Origin: a bacterium
GTDB taxonomy: Bacteria; Elusimicrobiota; Elusimicrobia; Elusimicrobiales; UBA9959
NCBI GenBank assembly: GCA_021811185.1
Contig: JAJZPL010000024.1
Coordinates: 1-47,800 of the forward strand
Direction of reading: 5' to 3'
DNA length: 47,800 nt
The notes under the pieces are model-generated. The model was not told the origin of the DNA. It saw only the letters and a program-made list of their open reading frames with translations, and did not search any database. Shown here in pieces: positions 34,293 to 47,800 of the stretch (the stretch's first letter is position 1; the number at the start of each line of letters is the position of its first letter). The position numbers were made by a program, and so were the translations under genes.

Positions 34293-34976
34293 TTAAGCTT
34301 TCTGGTCGACTATCACCGCGATTCCCGCCCCCATGGTGGAAGCCAGGTACACGGACTCCATATACACGCCCTTGGAGGCCGAAGGCTTCACCTTGAGCAC
34401 GGCGTCGATGACCGCCTGCGCGTTCTCGGCCAGCTTGTCCTCGGAGAAGGACAGCTTGCCCGCTACGGCGTGCACGATGGCCTGGGGATCCGCCTTGAAC
34501 TCGATGCGGCCGGCCTTCAGTTCCTTCACGGTCTTGGCCACTTCGAAAGTGACGGTGCCGCTCTTGGGGTTAGGCATCATGCCTTTGGGCCCGAGCGTCT
34601 TGCCGAGCTTGGCGGCGTCTTTCATCATATCGGGGGTCACGACGAGGATGTCGAAATCCATGAACCCGCCGAAGATCTTCTCGATCAGGTCCGCGCCGCC
34701 CACCACGTCCGCGCCGGCGGCCTGGGCTTCCTTCTCTTTTTCGCCCTTGGCGATCACGGCGATCTTCTTGGTCTTGCCGGTGCCGTGGGGCAGGCTCACG
34801 GTGCTGCGCACCTGCTGGTCGCTCTGCTTCACGTCGATGCCCAGCTTCATGTGCACTTCGAGGGTCTCGTCGAACTTGGCGTTGGCGGACTTCTTCAGCA
34901 TGGCCACGGCTTCCTTAACGGTGTACTTCTTGGTAAGGTCCAGGCCTTTCTTAAGGTTCTCTATTCTTTTTCCCAT
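34293..34976 (-). CDS. rplA: 50S ribosomal protein L1
   Basis: The 227-residue protein has the L1 pattern: AVAMLKKSANAKFDETLEVH, STVSLPHGTGKTKKIAVIAK, and GPKGMMPNPKSGTVTFEVAK, followed by GRIEFKADPQAIVHAVAGK. L1 forms the L1 stalk of the large subunit and in many bacteria represses the rplKA mRNA. The preceding 120-bp gap has several GC hairpins. It is the last gene of the cluster; rplJ and rplL, which usually follow, are not here. Confidence 0.97.
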   Translation of the reverse strand: MGKRIENLKKGLDLTKKYTVKEAVAMLKKSANAKFDETLEVHMKLGIDVKQSDQQVRSTVSLPHGTGKTKKIAVIAKGEKEKEAQAAGADVVGGADLIEKIFGGFMDFDILVVTPDMMKDAAKLGKTLGPKGMMPNPKSGTVTFEVAKTVKELKAGRIEFKADPQAIVHAVAGKLSFSEDKLAENAQAVIDAVLKVKPSASKGVYMESVYLASTMGAGIAVIVDQKA

Positions 34977-34998
34977 TTTGTGTTTCTCCTTGTTATTT

Positions 34999-35084
34999 CC
35001 AGGGCTTATAGCCCCCGAGGTTCATGCGCGGGAAGGTCCCGCTTCCTCGTTATGGAACTGCCGCCGGGGCTTAACGCCCCGGAC
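34999..35084 (-). promoter_or_regulatory. hairpins in the rplK-rplA gap
   Basis: Hairpins CCGGGGC/GCCCCGG (35064-35070/35076-35082), GCGGGA/TCCCGC near 35031-35045 and GGGGGC/GCCC near 35004-35020 lie in a row within a 121-bp gap. No T-run follows. Possible L1 control or mRNA-processing sites. Confidence 0.4.
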
Positions 35085-35097
35085 AGCGGGTCCAAAT

Positions 35098-35529
35098 TTA
35101 TACGATGTCGACGCCCATGGAGCGGGCGGTGCCCTTCACCATCTGCATGGCCTGCTTCACGTCCTTGGTGTTGAGGTCGGGCAGCTTTATCTTGGCCACT
35201 TCCTCGACCTGCTTCAGGGTCATTTTGCCCACTTTGTCCTTGTTGGGGGTACCGGAACCCTTGGCAAGGCCGGCGGCCTTCTTAATGAGGGCCGACATCG
35301 GGGGCATCTTGGTGATGAAAGTGAAGGACCTGTCCTCGAACACCGTGATGACCACGGGTATCGGCACGCCCTGCTCCAGTTTGCGGGTCTTCTCGTTGAA
35401 CTGCTTGCAGAAGTCCATGATGTTGACGCCGTGCTGTCCGAGCGCGGGACCTACGGGGGGCGCGGGGTTGGCGGCGCCGGCCGGGATCTGCAGCTTTATG
35501 AATGTCTTGATCGCTTTTGCTTTAGCCAT
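35098..35529 (-). CDS. rplK: 50S ribosomal protein L11
   Basis: The 143-residue product shows the L11 signature: [20 protein letters not shown] (near the N-terminus), [16 protein letters not shown], and the C-terminal RNA-binding helix region ending [11 protein letters not shown]. It forms the GTPase-centre base with 23S rRNA. The ATG at 35529 has no ribosome site at normal spacing; a 9-bp hairpin lies directly upstream and an AAGGAG lies beyond it. Confidence 0.97.
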   Translation of the reverse strand: MAKAKAIKTFIKLQIPAGAANPAPPVGPALGQHGVNIMDFCKQFNEKTRKLEQGVPIPVVITVFEDRSFTFITKMPPMSALIKKAAGLAKGSGTPNKDKVGKMTLKQVEEVAKIKLPDLNTKDVKQAMQMVKGTARSMGVDIV

Positions 35530-35538
35530 AGTAATAAT

Positions 35539-35569
35539 TTAAGGAAATACTTTCCTTAACGTTCTCCTT
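35539..35569 (-). promoter_or_regulatory. hairpin between AAGGAG and the rplK start
   Basis: A perfect 9-bp inverted repeat TTAAGGAAA/TTTCCTTAA with a 3-nt loop (35539-35559) separates AAGGAG (35569-35564) from the ATG at 35529. When folded, the AAGGAG-to-ATG distance falls to about 12 nt; when open it is 34 nt. Confidence 0.55.
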
Positions 35570-35610
35570 GAGTTTGGTCCCGGACGCGCCGCGTAACACG
35601 GACATCCTGA

Positions 35611-35656
35611 AGTTGCTGAAGCTTGCAACTCTTACGCCGCCCGGACTTCGGGCGGC
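35611..35656 (-). promoter_or_regulatory. hairpins after nusG / rplK leader
   Basis: GCCGCCCG/CGGGCGGC (35636-35643/35649-35656) lies 11 nt after the nusG stop, then AGTTGC/GCAACT (35611-35616/35625-35630). No T-run is present, so partial termination, processing or L1 binding are all possible. Confidence 0.4.
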
Positions 35657-35667
35657 AAATCTACAGT

Positions 35668-36198
35668 TTAGACCTTTTCTACCTGCAGAAAATCCAGTTC
35701 CACCGGCGTGGGGCGGTCGAACACGGTGACGGTGACGCGGAGCTTGGCTTTCTGCTCGTTGACGTCCTCCACCATGCCCATGAAATGTTTGAACGGCCCT
35801 TCGATGATGCGCACGTTCTCGCCTTTCTCGAACTGCACGGCCGGCTTGGGCTTTTCCTGGCTGGTGGAATTCATCAGTTCCAGGATCTGCTGCACTTCAA
35901 CCTCGTCCATCGCCACGGGCTTGGGGTCGCCCAGGAAACCGCTGACGCCCTGCACGCCGCGGATGCCCCAGTAGGTGTTGCTGTCCAGCTCCATGCTGAC
36001 GAGCACGTAGCCGGGGAAAAATTTGCGCTTGGAAACTTTCTTCTGGTTGTTCTTCACCTGCATCACGTCCTCGGTGGGGATGAGGACCTGCTGGATGCGG
36101 CCGGTGAATTCGTTGGCCTCTATCTTGGCCTGCAGCATCTTGTAAACGCGCTCTTCAAAACCGGTGCGGGTGTGTATCACGTACCATGACTTAGCCAT
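35668..36198 (-). CDS. nusG: transcription termination/antitermination factor NusG
   Basis: The 176-residue protein has the NGN domain (WYVIHTRTGFEERVYKMLQ at the start, KRKFFPGYVLVSMELDSNTY in the middle, GVSGFLGDPKP) and the C-terminal KOW domain (KGENVRIIEGPFKHFMGMVE). It binds RNA polymerase and suppresses pausing, and couples to Rho or ribosomes. Its ATG directly follows the secE TAA (TAAATG), so the two are coupled. Typical length. Confidence 0.97.
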   Translation of the reverse strand: MAKSWYVIHTRTGFEERVYKMLQAKIEANEFTGRIQQVLIPTEDVMQVKNNQKKVSKRKFFPGYVLVSMELDSNTYWGIRGVQGVSGFLGDPKPVAMDEVEVQQILELMNSTSQEKPKPAVQFEKGENVRIIEGPFKHFMGMVEDVNEQKAKLRVTVTVFDRPTPVELDFLQVEKV

Positions 36199-36387
36199 TT
36201 AGCGGCCTCCCAGTATAGCCCGGAGCATCGTATTCAGACCCATGTCCACTACGCTGACGTAGATCGCCACGAGTATGACCACGAAACTGACGGCGATGGT
36301 GGAGCGGATGACGTCCTGTTTGCCCAGCCAGGTCACCTTGGTCAGTTCTTCGTAGACTTCCTTAAGAAAGCTTGTTATTTTATTCAT
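36199..36387 (-). CDS. secE: preprotein translocase subunit SecE
   Basis: The 62-residue protein has the short SecE form: FLKEVYEELTKVTWLGKQDV, then a single hydrophobic segment (about 28-55). SecE clamps SecY in the SecYEG translocon of the inner membrane. Position between tRNA-Trp and nusG is the usual order. Confidence 0.94.
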   Translation of the reverse strand: MNKITSFLKEVYEELTKVTWLGKQDVIRSTIAVSFVVILVAIYVSVVDMGLNTMLRAILGGR

Positions 36388-36434
36388 AATTAAGCCGGCA
36401 CGGCACTTTCCACTAGCTCTGCTACCCTAAAATC

Positions 36435-36508
36435 TGGCGGGAGCGGAAGGAATCGAACCTTCAGTTCCGGTTTTGGAGACCGGTGGTTTACCGTTAACCG
36501 ACGCTCCC
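36435..36508 (-). tRNA. trnW: tRNA-Trp (anticodon CCA)
   Basis: A 74-nt cloverleaf: acceptor GGGAGCG (36508-36502)/CGCTCCC (36445-36439), D arm GGTT...AACC, anticodon stem CCGGT/ACCGG with loop CTCCAAA and anticodon CCA at 36474-36476, T arm with GGTTCGATTCC, discriminator G and an encoded CCA end (36437-36435). It lies between rpmG and secE, the classic position. Confidence 0.96.
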
Positions 36509-36516
36509 CCCGAATA

Positions 36517-36672
36517 TTAAGACTTTACTTCTTTATGCCCGGTCTGCTTGCCGCAGTTCCGGCAGAACTTGCTCAGTTCTATCTTGAATTCCTTCTTCTT
36601 GCCCCGGGCGAAGTGGTAATTCTTGTTCTTGCAGACGGTGCAGCCGAGGGTTACGTGTATTCTATCAGCCAT
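36517..36672 (-). CDS. rpmG: 50S ribosomal protein L33
   Basis: This 51-residue protein begins MADRIHVTLGCTVCKNKNY and ends CRNCGKQTGHKEVKS; the two CxxC pairs mark the zinc-binding form of L33. It is a small large-subunit protein near the E site. The ATG at 36672 is 71 bp after tuf, with a strong hairpin in between, and the stop is 8 bp before tRNA-Trp, so the tRNA is probably processed from the same transcript. Confidence 0.93.
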   Translation of the reverse strand: MADRIHVTLGCTVCKNKNYHFARGKKKEFKIELSKFCRNCGKQTGHKEVKS

Positions 36673-36700
36673 AATGTTTAACTCCAGAGAAAAATCGGCA

Positions 36701-36733
36701 GGCGGCGGCCGGTCAACTTACCGGCGCGCCGCC
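36701..36733 (-). promoter_or_regulatory. strong hairpin between tuf and rpmG
   Basis: GGCGGCG-GCCGGT (36701-36713) pairs with ACCGGC-GCGCCGCC (36720-36733) with one bulged base and a 6-nt loop. On the minus strand it is followed after 6 nt by TTTTT, so partial termination after tuf is possible. Confidence 0.55.
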
Positions 36734-36743
36734 AGCCTTGCGC

Positions 36744-37940
<1,197 letters not shown>

Positions 37941-37975
37941 TTTTTTCTCCTAATGATTTTTTTAGCTTGCTTTAG

Positions 37976-38000
37976 TCCGCCGGCTTTGCCGACCGGCGGA
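37976..38000 (-). promoter_or_regulatory. hairpin between fusA and tuf
   Basis: An 8-bp stem TCCGCCGG/CCGGCGGA (37976-37983/37993-38000) with a 9-nt loop, 6 nt after the fusA stop. There is no immediate T-run. Likely an mRNA processing or stabilising hairpin, or a leaky terminator. Confidence 0.45.
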
Positions 38001-38006
38001 AAAACG

Positions 38007-40106
38007 TTACTTGTTCTCCGCTTCGGCCGCGGCGGTCCGCGTTTCGATCACGGACTTGGCCACGTTGGCCGGCACTTCCTCGTAGTGGCTGGGCTCCATG
38101 GTGAAGGAGGCCCGGCCCTGCGAGATGGAGCGTACGGCGGTGGAGTACCCGAACATTTCGGACAAGGGCACGGTGCCCTTTACGGCGCGCGCGTTGCCGC
38201 GGCTGCCCATCTCGTTGATCTTGGCGCGGCGGCTGGAAAGGTCGCCGATCACGTCGCCCATGTTAACTTCGGGCGTCACCACTTCTATCTTCATGATGGG
38301 TTCCATCAGGTAAGGGGTGGCCTTGCGGCAGGCGTCCTTGAACGCCATGGCGCCGGCTATCTTGAACGCCATTTCGGACGAGTCCACGTCGTGGAACGAG
38401 CCGTCGAACAGCGTTACCTTGATGTCCACCACGGGGAACCCGGCCAGCACGCCGGTATCGAGCGCCTCGCGGACGCCCTTTTCCACGGCGGGGATGAATT
38501 CCTTGGGGATGCGGCCGCCCTTGATGGCGTCCACGAATTCGAAGCCCTTGTTAAGTTCCTGCGGCTCCACGGTGAGCCACACGTGGCCGTACTGGCCGTG
38601 GCCGCCGGACTGGCGGATGAACTTGCCTTCCTGCTCCACTTTCTTCTTGATGGACTCGCGGAAAGCCACCTGCGGGCGGCCGACGTTGGCCTGCACGTTG
38701 AACTCGCGGCGGAGGCGGTCCACGATGATGTCGAGGTGGAGTTCGCCCATGCCGGCGATGATCGTCTGGCCGGTCTCTTCGTCGGTCTTGATGCGGAACG
38801 TCTGGTCCTCTTCGGCCAGGCGGCCCATGGCCAGGCCCATCTTCTGCTCGTCCTCTTTGGACTTGGGCTCGATGGAGATCTGGATGACGGGTTCCGGGAA
38901 GGTGATACCTTCGAGGATGATAGGATGTTCGGGGTCGCTGATGGTCTCGCCCACGGTGGCGTTCTTGATGGCCACGGTGGCGGCGATGTCGCCGGCGGAG
39001 ATTTCCTTGATCTCCTGGCGCTTGTCGGCGTGCATCCTCAGGATACGGCCGATGCGCTCGGTGGTCTTGCGGCGGCCGAAATACACGGTGTCGCCGGGCT
39101 TAAGGGTGCCGGAATACACGCGGAAGAACGTCAGTTTGCCCACGAAGGGGTCGGGCTGGATCTTGAACAGCAGCGCCGCGAAAGGCGCCTTGGGGTCGGC
39201 CGGGCAGGACACTTCCTCGCCGGAGTGCGCGTCCTTGCCGGTGATGGCGGGGACGTCGAGCGGGGAGGGCAGGTAATCGATGACGGCGTCGAGCATGGGC
39301 TGCACGCCCTTGTTCTTGTAGGAAGAGCCGCAAAGCACCGGGAAGAACTTGTTGGCGAGGCAGCCGCGGCGGATAGCGTCCTTGAGCTCCTGCACGCCGA
39401 ACTCGGTCTGGCCGTTCAGGAACTTCTCGGCGATCACGTCGTCGAAGTCCGCGATCTTCTCGATCAGGTTGGTGCGGTACTTGTCGGAGAGCTCCTTCAT
39501 GTCGGCGGGGATCTCCACCTCGTCGAAGTGCGCGCCCAGGTCGTCGCCGACCCAGATCAGGGCCTTCATCTTGATCAGGTCCACGAGGCCCTTGAAGGTC
39601 TCGGTGACGCCGATGGGAAGCTGGATGGGGGCGGCGTTCGCGCCCAGTTTCTCTACGATGGACTCGGCGGACATGTAGAAGTCGGCGCCGATGCGGTCCA
39701 TCTTGTTGACGTAGGCGATCCTGGGCACGTGGTACTTGTCGGCCTGGCGCCACACGGTCTCGCTCTGGGGCTCCACGCCCTGCACGCCGTCGAACACGGT
39801 TACGGCGCCGTCGAGCACGCGGAGGCTGCGCTCCACCTCGGCGGTGAAGTCCACGTGGCCCGGGGTGTCGATGATGTTAACGGTATAGCCCTGCCACTGG
39901 GTGGAGATGGCGGCGGCGGTGATGGTGATGCCGCGCTCGCGCTCCTGGGGCATCCAGTCGGTGGTGGTATTGCCTTCGTGCACCTCGCCTATCTTATGGG
40001 ACTTGCCCGTATAGTAAAGGATACGTTCGGTGGTGGTGGTTTTGCCCGCGTCGATGTGGGCGATGATGCCGGTGTTGCGTACTTTCCTGAGGTCGAAGTC
40101 TGCCAT
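38007..40106 (-). CDS. fusA: elongation factor G
   Basis: The 699-residue translational GTPase catalyses translocation and, with RRF, ribosome recycling. GTP motifs: [19 protein letters not shown] (16-34), DTPGHVDF (about 81-88) and NKMDR (about 135-139). Domains II to V are complete ([28 protein letters not shown]). The length is typical (690-705). It lies between rpsG (97-bp gap with a hairpin) and tuf (66-bp gap with a hairpin) in the standard str order. Confidence 0.98.
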   Translation of the reverse strand: MADFDLRKVRNTGIIAHIDAGKTTTTERILYYTGKSHKIGEVHEGNTTTDWMPQERERGITITAAAISTQWQGYTVNIIDTPGHVDFTAEVERSLRVLDGAVTVFDGVQGVEPQSETVWRQADKYHVPRIAYVNKMDRIGADFYMSAESIVEKLGANAAPIQLPIGVTETFKGLVDLIKMKALIWVGDDLGAHFDEVEIPADMKELSDKYRTNLIEKIADFDDVIAEKFLNGQTEFGVQELKDAIRRGCLANKFFPVLCGSSYKNKGVQPMLDAVIDYLPSPLDVPAITGKDAHSGEEVSCPADPKAPFAALLFKIQPDPFVGKLTFFRVYSGTLKPGDTVYFGRRKTTERIGRILRMHADKRQEIKEISAGDIAATVAIKNATVGETISDPEHPIILEGITFPEPVIQISIEPKSKEDEQKMGLAMGRLAEEDQTFRIKTDEETGQTIIAGMGELHLDIIVDRLRREFNVQANVGRPQVAFRESIKKKVEQEGKFIRQSGGHGQYGHVWLTVEPQELNKGFEFVDAIKGGRIPKEFIPAVEKGVREALDTGVLAGFPVVDIKVTLFDGSFHDVDSSEMAFKIAGAMAFKDACRKATPYLMEPIMKIEVVTPEVNMGDVIGDLSSRRAKINEMGSRGNARAVKGTVPLSEMFGYSTAVRSISQGRASFTMEPSHYEEVPANVAKSVIETRTAAAEAENK

Positions 40107-40146
40107 GATTTCCTTGAAATTTGTTGTAGATTTAAACTAGTAAGCC

Positions 40147-40184
40147 GGCAGGCTTAAGCGGACGGGTCCGGGTTTAAGCCTGCC
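40147..40184 (-). promoter_or_regulatory. hairpin between rpsG and fusA
   Basis: An 11-bp stem GGCAGGCTTAA/TTAAGCCTGCC (40147-40157/40174-40184) encloses a smaller GGAC/GTCC stem. It lies 19 nt after the rpsG stop. No T-run. In E. coli, S7 feedback acts between rpsL and rpsG, so a shifted control site is possible but unproven. Confidence 0.5.
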
Positions 40185-40202
40185 AGCGTGAACCTGGGTT
40201 CT

Positions 40203-40682
40203 TTACCAGCGGTAGTGGGCGAAAGCCCGGTTGGCTTCCGCCATCCTGTGGGTGTCTTCGCGCTTCTTGAAGGCCGCGCCCTCTTTCTTGTAGGCGAGCA
40301 GCAGTTCTTCGGCCAGGTGCTCGGCCATCGGGCGGCCCTTGCGGTCGCGCGCGGCGCCGAGGATCCACCGCATGGCGAGCGTGGCGCTGCGCTGGGGGCG
40401 GACCTCGATGGGCACCTGGTAGTTGGCGCCGCCGACGCGGCGGGCCTTTACCTCGAGCAGGGGGCGGACGTTCTCGATGGCCTTGGTGAACACCATAAGA
40501 GCGTCTTCTTTGGTCTTCTCGGCTATGATGTCGAGCGCGCCGTAAAGGATGCGCTCGCCCACCAGCTTCTTACCCTGGAAATTGATCCTGTTGACCATCC
40601 GGGAGACCAGCACCGAGTTGTACTTGAAATCGGGCGGCGGAGCGGCCCGTCTTTCGCGAGGTTTTAAACCTTTTCTAGGCAT
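40203..40682 (-). CDS. rpsG: 30S ribosomal protein S7
   Basis: The 159-residue protein has the S7 pattern: [21 protein letters not shown] (first 20 residues), [39 protein letters not shown] and [15 protein letters not shown] at the end. S7 nucleates the 30S head and lines the exit site; in E. coli it represses the str operon. About 78 bp separate it from rpsL. Confidence 0.97.
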   Translation of the reverse strand: MPRKGLKPRERRAAPPPDFKYNSVLVSRMVNRINFQGKKLVGERILYGALDIIAEKTKEDALMVFTKAIENVRPLLEVKARRVGGANYQVPIEVRPQRSATLAMRWILGAARDRKGRPMAEHLAEELLLAYKKEGAAFKKREDTHRMAEANRAFAHYRW

Positions 40683-40707
40683 AGTTTGTTCCTGTCCTTG
40701 TTAGTTG

Positions 40708-40761
40708 CTGCGACCTGTGACCTGCGACCTGTGAGAGTCGAACAGACAGAGGCGGTTCGAC
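40708..40761 (-). repeat. 14-bp tandem repeat and hairpin in the rpsL-rpsG gap
   Basis: CTGCGACCTGTGAC occurs at 40708-40721 and again, without its final C, at 40722-40734. Next to it, GTCGAAC (40737-40743) pairs with GTTCGAC (40755-40761), overlapping the rpsL stop. Non-coding; possibly part of an S7 control site. Confidence 0.45.
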
Positions 40762-41171
40762 TACTTCTTCGACGGGGTCTTGCCGCCGGGCTTCTTAACG
40801 CCCTTCGGGCGCTTGGTGCCGTAGCAGGAGCGGCTCTGCTGCCTGCCTTCCACGCCGGCCGCGTCGAGCGCGCCGCGTATGATGTGGTAGCGCACGCCGG
40901 GAAGGTCCTTCACGCGGCCTCCGCGCACCATCACTATGGAGTGTTCCTGCAGGTTATGGCCCACGCCGGGGATGTAGGCGGTGACCTCCTGCTTGCTGGT
41001 CAGCTTCACGCGGGCCACCTTGCGGAGGGCCGAGTTGGGCTTCTTGGGCGTCGTGGTGTACACGCGGGTGCAGACGCCGCGGCGCTGCGGGCATGACATC
41101 AGGGCGGGTGCCTTGCTGAATTTCCGGTCCTTGGCGCGACCGTGTCTGATAAGTTGGTTGATGGTTGACAT
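40761..41171 (-). CDS. rpsL: 30S ribosomal protein S12
   Basis: The 136-residue product matches S12: [57 protein letters not shown] and [20 protein letters not shown]. The tail, [17 protein letters not shown], is about ten residues longer than usual. S12 sits at the decoding site. The Lys of the [12 protein letters not shown] segment, where streptomycin-resistance changes occur in other bacteria, is the wild-type form. It begins 21 bp after rpoC. Confidence 0.97.
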   Translation of the reverse strand: MSTINQLIRHGRAKDRKFSKAPALMSCPQRRGVCTRVYTTTPKKPNSALRKVARVKLTSKQEVTAYIPGVGHNLQEHSIVMVRGGRVKDLPGVRYHIIRGALDAAGVEGRQQSRSCYGTKRPKGVKKPGGKTPSKK

Positions 41172-41191
41172 AATTGTAATTGCGGAGCCTC

Positions 41192-45400
<4,209 letters not shown>

Positions 45401-45435
45401 GGGAATCTCCTAAACTTTTTCCGCTCTCGCGTGCC

Positions 45436-45460
45436 GGGGCCGGGCTTGCGCCCGGACCCC
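45436..45460 (-). promoter_or_regulatory. hairpin between rpoB and rpoC
   Basis: GGGG-CCGGGC (45436-45445), loop TTGC, GCCCGG-A-CCCC (45450-45460): a 10-bp stem with one bulge in the 79-bp gap. No T-run. Probably an mRNA processing or stability element. Confidence 0.5.
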
Positions 45461-45479
45461 GTCCGCGTGTGTTAACTTT

Positions 45480-47800
45480 TTACGCCTTGGCCGCCTTCTC
45501 AGACTTCTTCTTGGCCGCGGGCTTCTCAGGCACCTCGTCCGCCTGTCCGGGGACGATGGTGTTGAGGAGGTCCACTTCCAGCGACAGGGCCTGCAATTCC
45601 TTCACCAGCACCTTGAAGGATTCCGGCACGCCGGGCTGCGGAGGGAAGTCGCCTTTGATGATGGCTTCGTACATCTTGGTCCTGCCGGTGAAGTCGTCGG
45701 ACTTCACGGTGAGCATTTCCTGCAGCGTGTACGCGGCGCCGTAACCTTCGAGCGCCCACACTTCCATTTCGCCGAAGCGCTGGCCGCCGAACAGGGCCTT
45801 GCCGCCCAGGGGCTGCCGGGTGATGAGGGAGTACGGTCCCGTGCTGCGGGCGTGTACTTTGTCTTCCACCAGGTGGATCAGCTTAAGGATGTACAGGTAG
45901 CCGATGGTGACTTTTTCGTGGAACTTCTCTCCGGTGCGGCCGTCGTACAGCTGGATGCGGCAGTAATCGTCCGGGAGGTATTCCTCGGGCACGCCCTTGG
46001 CCTTAAGGTGGTCCTTGGCGAGCTGCACCATCTGGATGACGCCGGGCTTTTCGGCGCCGGGGTTCTTGTCGATATCCTTCAGCACTTCCTCTATGGTTAT
46101 TTCGCCGCGCTTCTTGCCGTGGGTCTTTTTCCAGTAGTCCCAGTAAGCCTTGTTGTCCTCGGCCGCGCTGTCGAACACCGGGCAGTACATCTGGGTGTCC
46201 AGCTGCTTGCCGGCCCAGCCGAGCATGGTCTCGAGGATCTGGCCGATGTTCATGCGGGAGGGCACGCCCAGCGGGGACAGCACTACGTCCACCGGGGTAC
46301 CGTCGGGCATATAGGGCATGTCTTCGCGCGGCAGGATGCGGGCGACGACGCCCTTGTTGCCGTGGCGGCCGGAGAGTTTGTCGCCCACCTGCAGGCGGCG
46401 CTTAAGGGCTATGTGCACCTTCACCACTTTGTTGACGGTGACGGGCAGTTCGCCGGAGCTCTTGAGGAGTTCCTTTTCGCGGGCGAACTTGTCCTTGATC
46501 TTCTTTTCCATCTGCTTGCAGAACTCTTCGGTGTCGGTGCCTTTCTTGGAGGTTTCCTTGCGGAACTCCTTGAGGGCGTCGAGGTTGTAATTCATTTCCG
46601 CGTCTATCTCTTTCTTGCGGCGGTCTTCCTCGGGCTTGGAGAGCTTCTCGCGGCGCACGAAGACCTGCGTGCCGATGATCTTGCCGTACACGCCGGGGGG
46701 CACGCGCATGGAAGTATCGGTGACGTCCTCGGCCTTCTTGCCGAAGATCACCTTCAGCAGGCGCTCTTCGGGGGAGAGCTGCTGCTCGCCCTTGGGGGAG
46801 ACCTTGCAGACCAGGATGTCGCCGGGGCGCACCATGGTGCTGGGGATCACGACGCCGTCGGAGTCGATGTGCTCCAGCGCGTCGGTGCCGACGTTGGGGA
46901 TGTCGCGGGTGATCTCTTCGGGCCCGAGCTTGGTGTCGCGGGCTTCCACTTCGAACTCCTCGATGAAGACCGAGGTGAGCTCGTCGTTCTCGACGACCTT
47001 TTCCGAGACCAGGATGGCGTCTTCGTAGTTATAGCCTTCCCAGCTCATGAAGGCCACCAGCAGGTTCTTGCCCAGGGCAAGCTGGCCTTTGGAGGTCGCG
47101 GGGCCGTCGGCTATGATGTCCCCCTTCTTCACGTCCATGCCGCTCTCCACGGTGGGCACCTGGTTCACGCAGGTGTCCTGGTTGGAGCGGCGGTACTTGA
47201 TGAGGTGGTAAATGTCCGGTTCCTTGCTGTGCTCCGGCTTTATGGCGATCATGTCCGCGGAGGCGTAAATGACCTTGCCCGAAGTGCGGGCTGCCACGCA
47301 GGCGCGGGAGTCGCGGGCCACGGCGGGCTCCATGCCGGTGCCCACGAGGGGCGCCTCGGTAACGAGCAGCGGGACGGCCTGCCTCATCATGTTGGAACCC
47401 ATCAGGGCGCGGTTGGCGTCGTCGTGCTCTAGGAACGGGACGAGCGCGGCGGAAATGGACACTACCTGCATCGGGGACACGTCCATGTACTCGACCTTGT
47501 CGGAGTCCATGAAAACATAGTCGTCTTTCAGGCGGCCGTACACCTGGTCGGTGGAGAGCTTGGCGCCCTCTATCGGGGTGTTGGCCTGCCCCACGAAGAT
47601 GTCGTCTTCGATGTAGGCGGTGACGTAGTCGGCCTGGTCGGTGACCTTCTTGTTGGTCACTTTGCGGTACGGGGTCTCGATGAGGCCGTACTGGTTGACC
47701 TTGGCGTAGGCGGCCAGCGAAACGATAAGACCGATGTTCGGGCCTTCGGGCGTTTCGATGGGGCAGACGCGGCCGTAATGCGTGTAGTGCACGTCGCGGA
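45480..47800 (-). CDS. rpoB: RNA polymerase beta subunit, 5' part outside window
   Basis: The frame is open at the window edge; the visible 772 residues are the C-terminal two thirds, starting inside [20 protein letters not shown]. Visible core motifs include [34 protein letters not shown] and [18 protein letters not shown], and [20 protein letters not shown] near the end. A Lys/Ala-rich tail ends the protein. The main rifampicin-binding clusters I and II are upstream of the window. It forms the catalytic cleft with RpoC. Confidence 0.98.
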   Translation of the reverse strand, partial: RDVHYTHYGRVCPIETPEGPNIGLIVSLAAYAKVNQYGLIETPYRKVTNKKVTDQADYVTAYIEDDIFVGQANTPIEGAKLSTDQVYGRLKDDYVFMDSDKVEYMDVSPMQVVSISAALVPFLEHDDANRALMGSNMMRQAVPLLVTEAPLVGTGMEPAVARDSRACVAARTSGKVIYASADMIAIKPEHSKEPDIYHLIKYRRSNQDTCVNQVPTVESGMDVKKGDIIADGPATSKGQLALGKNLLVAFMSWEGYNYEDAILVSEKVVENDELTSVFIEEFEVEARDTKLGPEEITRDIPNVGTDALEHIDSDGVVIPSTMVRPGDILVCKVSPKGEQQLSPEERLLKVIFGKKAEDVTDTSMRVPPGVYGKIIGTQVFVRREKLSKPEEDRRKKEIDAEMNYNLDALKEFRKETSKKGTDTEEFCKQMEKKIKDKFAREKELLKSSGELPVTVNKVVKVHIALKRRLQVGDKLSGRHGNKGVVARILPREDMPYMPDGTPVDVVLSPLGVPSRMNIGQILETMLGWAGKQLDTQMYCPVFDSAAEDNKAYWDYWKKTHGKKRGEITIEEVLKDIDKNPGAEKPGVIQMVQLAKDHLKAKGVPEEYLPDDYCRIQLYDGRTGEKFHEKVTIGYLYILKLIHLVEDKVHARSTGPYSLITRQPLGGKALFGGQRFGEMEVWALEGYGAAYTLQEMLTVKSDDFTGRTKMYEAIIKGDFPPQPGVPESFKVLVKELQALSLEVDLLNTIVPGQADEVPEKPAAKKKSEKAAKA

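Overview
The window is a GC-rich (roughly 60-65% by eye), gene-dense bacterial chromosome segment. The cell is Gram-negative: there is a lipoprotein with a lipobox, an outer-membrane beta-barrel candidate and several exported proteins. Gene content (menaquinone prenyltransferase, membrane pyrophosphatase, ZapA, IF3-L35-L20-PheST, rpoBC-str cluster) is ordinary bacterial core. The divergent EF-Tu switch I and the divergent membrane pyrophosphatase suggest a lineage near Elusimicrobiota or the PVC group; this placement is inference and was not tested.

Layout. 1-5430, mostly minus strand: a partial DUF2934/DUF2267 protein, a membrane TPR protein, and a tight run zapB-like > zapA > rarA > xseA > xseB (cell division and DNA repair). 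5548-10916: a small lipoprotein, a pirin, an operon of MFS transporter > TSCPD protein > B12-type radical SAM protein, and an exported deacetylase-like protein with a cysteine-rich tail. 11031-17107: stand-alone receiver proteins with proline-rich linkers, a small membrane protein, an aldo/keto reductase, MenA, and a receiver-GAF-histidine kinase. 17104-24656: envelope or exported proteins (beta-barrel candidate, YcbK-like M15 peptidase, alpha/beta hydrolase, nitroreductase-like protein, Sel1-repeat protein), a Y-family DNA polymerase and a GNAT-like protein.

24721-29757, minus strand: infC-rpmI-rplT-pheS-pheT. infC has a UUG start, a folded leader and a long Ala/Pro tail. Then an ElyC/YdcF-like protein, an AT-rich orphan membrane protein, and hppA. 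34293-47800, minus strand: rpoB (5' part outside the window) > rpoC > rpsL > rpsG > fusA > tuf > rpmG > tRNA-Trp > secE > nusG > rplK > rplA, closed by a strong terminator. Many gaps in this cluster carry GC-rich hairpins.

The most unusual signal is a dispersed, structured repeat of about 110-155 bp present three times: between pheS and pheT (27155-27263), and as an inverted pair (30676-30828 and 31544-31697) around the AT-rich orphan gene. The copies differ at paired positions in ways that keep the helices, so the folded structure appears to be selected. I do not recognise the family. No CRISPR array, rRNA, phage or transposase gene was seen.
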